A stretch of 8,694 nt of DNA from CAZUQA01 sp964622375 (GTDB lineage: Bacteria > Bacillota_I > Bacilli_A > Erysipelotrichales > Erysipelotrichaceae). Shown piece by piece: positions 6,007 through 8,694 of the stretch. The stretch spans positions 1 through 8,694 of the forward strand of contig CAZUQA010000131.1 of assembly GCA_964622375.1 (NCBI GenBank). Reading direction: 5' to 3'. The position numbers and the translations under genes are program-made. A model generated the notes under the pieces. It was not told the DNA's origin, did not search any database, and was given only the letters and a program-made list of their open reading frames with translations. Numbering within the stretch: position 1 is the stretch's first letter; every line of letters starts with the position of its first letter.

Positions 6007-6824
6007 TAGGCCTTTAGGCCGCCTTTGGAAACTCCGGTGACAATACTTTTGCGACAAAAAATAAATAAGACTATCATCGGGGCTACGACAATAAAAGCCC
6101 CAGCCATAAGCCTCTCATAACGAATACCGGCTGAGGTCATAAAAGCATACAAGCCAAAGGGTAAGGTTCTGACATTAGTGGAGTTAGTAACTAGTACCGG
6201 CCACAAGAAAGCATTCCAACAAGTTATAGCATTTAACAGCGCGATGGTCACCAAAGCCGGTTTGGCAATCGGTACCATGACTTTCCAGAGGTAACGCCAG
6301 TTACTGGCACCATCAATCTTAGCCGAATAGTATAGGCTGTCAGGTATCGCTAAAAAGAAGTTTCGTAAGATATAAACATAGAAAACGCTGGAAGTAAAAG
6401 GAATGATGAGGGCCGGTATACTGTCTAGCAGATTCCATTTCACAATAGTGGCATAGTTAGTGATAATCAGCATCTCAAAAGGTACCATCATCATCGCCAC
6501 AAAGAAAGAAAACAAAATATCACGCCCCGGAAATTTCAAGCGGGAGAAGGCGAAAGCCGCCATAATCGTAGTAAAAAGTATGCAACTGACACAAGAAACC
6601 GTGACAATCAAGGAATTAAGAAAGTAGCGGGCAAAAGGCGCTTTTTGGAAGGCATAGCTGTAATTCTCCAAAGTCGCTTGCGCCGGCCAAAAAGTCGGTG
6701 GCGTGGTATTTACTTCCGTTGCTGTCTTCAATGAAGAAATCAACATCCAGAAAAACGGGAAGACCATGATGATCGCTCCAACAGCCAGTATTAAGTAAAT
6801 AAATATTTTTTTAGTGCTTTTCAT
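6006..6824 (-). CDS. CUT1-family ABC importer permease, MalG/UgpE type
   Basis: With the ATG at 6824 the protein has 272 residues, normal for a MalG/UgpE-type permease. AGGAG 5 nt upstream decides this start; a longer frame to 6938 would overlap the previous permease by about 100 nt and add a hydrophilic extension foreign to the family. Features: N-terminal membrane helix (about 7-30), the CUT1 signature FWPAQATLENY (45-55), further helices at about 70-95, 103-125 and 135-155, the EAA loop YYSAKIDGASNWRYLWKVMVP (165-185) that docks to the ATPase, WNAFLWPVLVT (203-213) and the typical tail IVTGVSKGGLKA. It pairs with the MalF-type permease 8 nt upstream to form the membrane channel. The family includes carbohydrate, polyol and glycerol-3-phosphate importers; the sequence does not name the substrate. 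Confidence 0.93.
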   Translation of the reverse strand: MKSTKKIFIYLILAVGAIIMVFPFFWMLISSLKTATEVNTTPPTFWPAQATLENYSYAFQKAPFARYFLNSLIVTVSCVSCILFTTIMAAFAFSRLKFPGRDILFSFFVAMMMVPFEMLIITNYATIVKWNLLDSIPALIIPFTSSVFYVYILRNFFLAIPDSLYYSAKIDGASNWRYLWKVMVPIAKPALVTIALLNAITCWNAFLWPVLVTNSTNVRTLPFGLYAFMTSAGIRYERLMAGAFIVVAPMIVLFIFCRKSIVTGVSKGGLKA

Positions 6825-6829
6825 AGCTG

Positions 6830-6834
6830 CTCCT
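6830..6834 (-). promoter_or_regulatory. Ribosome binding site deciding the MalG-type permease start
   Basis: AGGAG on the minus strand lies 5 nt before the ATG at 6824 and overlaps the TAG stop of the upstream permease (6835-6833), so termination and reinitiation are adjacent. Confidence 0.75.
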
Positions 6835-7762
6835 AATAATGCTTCCAACGCCTTTGGATTATCATCTGAATAATGGTAAAGATCAAAATAATCGCAAATA
6901 GTATCATAGCTGAGGCTGCTGCCGGACCAAGATCCCACTTCACATAAAACTTCTCATAAAGGTAATACACCACGGTATATAGTGAATAAGCTGCTCCCGG
7001 TTTACCGTTAAACAAAGGAAACAGTTCAGTAAACACCTGTGAGGAGAAAATCGTATTGACAATTATTGTTAGTCCCAAAGTCGGTGCTAATAGCGGGACA
7101 GTAATTCTAAAAAAGATAAAGGTTGTTTTAGCGCCATCAGCTTTAGCGGCCGTATAGTATTGGGGATTGATGTTCTGTAAACCCGCCAATAATAGAATAA
7201 TGGTGTAGGGCAGCTGAGCCCAAACCCCATAAATAACCAAAGCAACTAAATTGTAGTTTGGATTATTTAACCAGTTTATCGCTCCTACTCCAAATAGTGA
7301 CAACAGATAATTCAATAATCCATAGTCAAAGTTATAAATCCAACGCCACACTAAGCCGATAGCGGTAACTGAAGTGACTAAGGGTAAAAAGTAACAGGTT
7401 TGAAAAAAACCTTGGAACTTGATTTTATTATTCAGCAAAGTCGCAATCAATAAGGCAATAAGCGTCGAAATCGGCACAACAAATAAGACATACTTTCCGG
7501 TATTCATCAACCCGCTAACAAAATGCACATCATTGAAAATCATTTGGTAGTTCCCGAAACCGTAAGCATTGAAGTTGCTGGTTAATATCGAGTAACCTTC
7601 TTTTAAAGATATCATCATTACATTGATAAAGGGATAGACCCAGAAGATGATCATGCCAAAAAGAAAGGGACTCATAAAAGCCAAAGCTTGTAGGTAGTTT
7701 TTAAGCGTAGCTTTTATATCAAGTTTTCTCAGTTGTGGTTTTATTAGATTTTTCTCACTCAT
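6833..7762 (-). CDS. CUT1-family ABC importer permease, MalF/UgpA type
   Basis: This 309-residue protein has about six membrane helices, the first at about 25-52 (LAFMSPFLFGMIIFWVYP), and the EAA loop YYTAAKADGAKTTFIFFRITVP (202-223) with the invariant Gly210. Length and layout fit UgpA/MsmF-type permeases; the large extra periplasmic domain of E. coli MalF is absent, as usual in Gram-positive relatives. Its ATG overlaps the ATPase TGA stop as ATGA, and GGAGAG lies 8 nt upstream, so it is co-translated with the ATPase. It forms the heterodimeric channel with the next permease. Substrate not determinable from the sequence; sugar, polyol or glycerol phosphate are typical for the family. Confidence 0.93.
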   Translation of the reverse strand: MSEKNLIKPQLRKLDIKATLKNYLQALAFMSPFLFGMIIFWVYPFINVMMISLKEGYSILTSNFNAYGFGNYQMIFNDVHFVSGLMNTGKYVLFVVPISTLIALLIATLLNNKIKFQGFFQTCYFLPLVTSVTAIGLVWRWIYNFDYGLLNYLLSLFGVGAINWLNNPNYNLVALVIYGVWAQLPYTIILLLAGLQNINPQYYTAAKADGAKTTFIFFRITVPLLAPTLGLTIIVNTIFSSQVFTELFPLFNGKPGAAYSLYTVVYYLYEKFYVKWDLGPAAASAMILFAIILIFTIIQMIIQRRWKHY

Positions 7763-8694
7763 ATAAAACGCTCTCCACTATCCTGATCGAATAAGAAAAC
7801 TCCTTTATCTTTAAAGTCTACATTGATACTCATACCTTCTTTGATACCTAAATCACTACTGAGATAGCAACGTACGATTTGCCCGCCGATATCTAGAATT
7901 GCCAGCTCGTCTTTGCCTAAGGTATACAACTCGCTAACCTTTGCCGGTATGCCTTTCTTATCGGCTAAGATGATGCTTTCTGCCCGGGCAGCCAGCCATA
8001 CTTTGTTGTTTTCTTGCGGTTGGTTTTTTAGCGAGAAACTGTAATTAAGTTCACTGTTATCCCAACAAAATCTTCCTTTTTTATAGCTACCGGAGATTTT
8101 ATTAATGGTCGGAGTACCGAGAAAATCGGCGACGAAGAGATTTGCTGGATTACTATAAAGCTCATGAGCTGAAGCTTTTTGTTGGAGATGACCGAGTTTT
8201 AACAATACTACTTCATCGGCGATACTGCTGGCCTCCTCTTGGTCATGGGTAACAAAGACCGTAGTAACCTGCGATTCTCTTTGGATTCTTCTTATCTCTT
8301 CGCGCATCTCAAGCCGTAACTTAGCGTCAAGATTAGATAAGGGTTCATCCAATAATAAGAGTTTCGGTTCTTTTACTAAAGCGCGGGCAATGGCTACTCT
8401 TTGTTGTTGCCCGCCTGAGAGTTCTGCCGGTTTGCGTTTTAACAAGTCGGCGATATGAACCATCTCTGCCATTTTGCTGGCTTTAGCCAAGCGTTGGGCT
8501 TTAGGTATCCGTTTGATTTCCAAAGGAAAACAGATATTGGCTAGTACACTCATATGGGGATAGAGAGCATAATTTTGGAAAACCAAACCGACTTCCCGTT
8601 TTTGAGGCGGTAAATCGGTAACATCAACACCGTCGAAGAATATCTTGCCGGAAGTTACCGGCAAAATTCCAGAAAACATGTTGAGGATTGTGGT
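7759..8694 (-). CDS. MalK/UgpC-type ABC ATPase, 5' end cut by window edge
   Basis: The frame runs in from the right edge, giving 311 visible residues. It starts TTILNMFSGI, which in this family comes right after the Walker A GKS, so about 40 N-terminal residues with Walker A are missing only because of the window. The ATG at 8679 is therefore internal, not the start. Visible motifs (numbered from the first visible residue): Q-loop VFQNYALYPHMS (38-49), ABC signature LSGGQQQR (92-99), Walker B LLLLDEP (112-118), D-loop SNLDAK and H-loop VTHDQEEA (His150). Residues about 240-305 form the TOBE-like regulatory domain of MalK/UgpC; the GIRPE motif usual there reads AARAE. It energises import through the two CUT1 permeases downstream, which share its operon by a 4-nt ATGA overlap. 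In many Bacillota one such ATPase serves several importers; here it is encoded with its own permeases. Confidence 0.95.
   Translation of the reverse strand, partial: TTILNMFSGILPVTSGKIFFDGVDVTDLPPQKREVGLVFQNYALYPHMSVLANICFPLEIKRIPKAQRLAKASKMAEMVHIADLLKRKPAELSGGQQQRVAIARALVKEPKLLLLDEPLSNLDAKLRLEMREEIRRIQRESQVTTVFVTHDQEEASSIADEVVLLKLGHLQQKASAHELYSNPANLFVADFLGTPTINKISGSYKKGRFCWDNSELNYSFSLKNQPQENNKVWLAARAESIILADKKGIPAKVSELYTLGKDELAILDIGGQIVRCYLSSDLGIKEGMSINVDFKDKGVFLFDQDSGERFI

Noticed and set aside
6825..6938. N-terminal extension of the MalG-type permease to 6938
   Set aside because: It would overlap the preceding permease heavily and add a non-family segment; AGGAG before 6824 gives a normal-length protein.

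Overview
The window reads as a piece of chromosome from a low-G+C Gram-positive bacterium (Bacillota). The DNA is moderately AT-rich, start codons are preceded by strong GAGG/AGGAG-type ribosome binding sites, the genes are packed tightly on one strand, and the family content is typical of Bacillota: an MBOAT/SGNH pair, a lysine-rich membrane-anchored transglutaminase-like protein and a CUT1 ABC importer. TGA is used as a stop and Trp is read from TGG, so the code is standard. Some features recall gut Bacillota such as Erysipelotrichia or Clostridia, but the sequence alone does not settle the lineage.

All confident genes are on the minus strand, so transcription runs from right to left. They form two blocks separated by about 0.5 kb of DNA without a confident gene (4019-4523).

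Right block (4524-8694): an ABC importer operon entering from the right edge. In transcription order it encodes a MalK/UgpC-type ATPase (its Walker A start lies outside the window), a MalF/UgpA-type permease, a MalG/UgpE-type permease and a UshA/YunD-like metallophosphatase (5'-nucleotidase family) without a signal peptide. Stops and starts overlap or lie within 9 nt of each other, so these are one transcription unit. No solute-binding protein is visible; it is probably upstream, outside the window. The phosphatase lacks two expected metal ligands.

Left block (1-4018): a second operon with its own plausible sigma-A-type promoter at 4068-4096. It encodes a 670-residue type II membrane protein (Lys/Pro/Thr/Ala-rich cytoplasmic tail, one transmembrane helix, about five Ig-like domains, C-terminal transglutaminase-like domain with a Cys/His/Asp triad), then an MBOAT O-acyltransferase (AlgI/DltB type), then an SGNH-like membrane-anchored protein whose C-terminus lies outside the window. 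MBOAT plus SGNH is the standard pairing for O-acylation of extracellular polymers. Co-transcription with a surface transglutaminase-like protein suggests an envelope-modification module; its substrate is unknown.

The gap between the blocks holds the left operon's promoter, a possible divergent 25-codon ORF with a promoter-like and SD-like start, and a minus-strand frame broken by a single stop. No tRNA, rRNA, CRISPR array or intact mobile element was seen.
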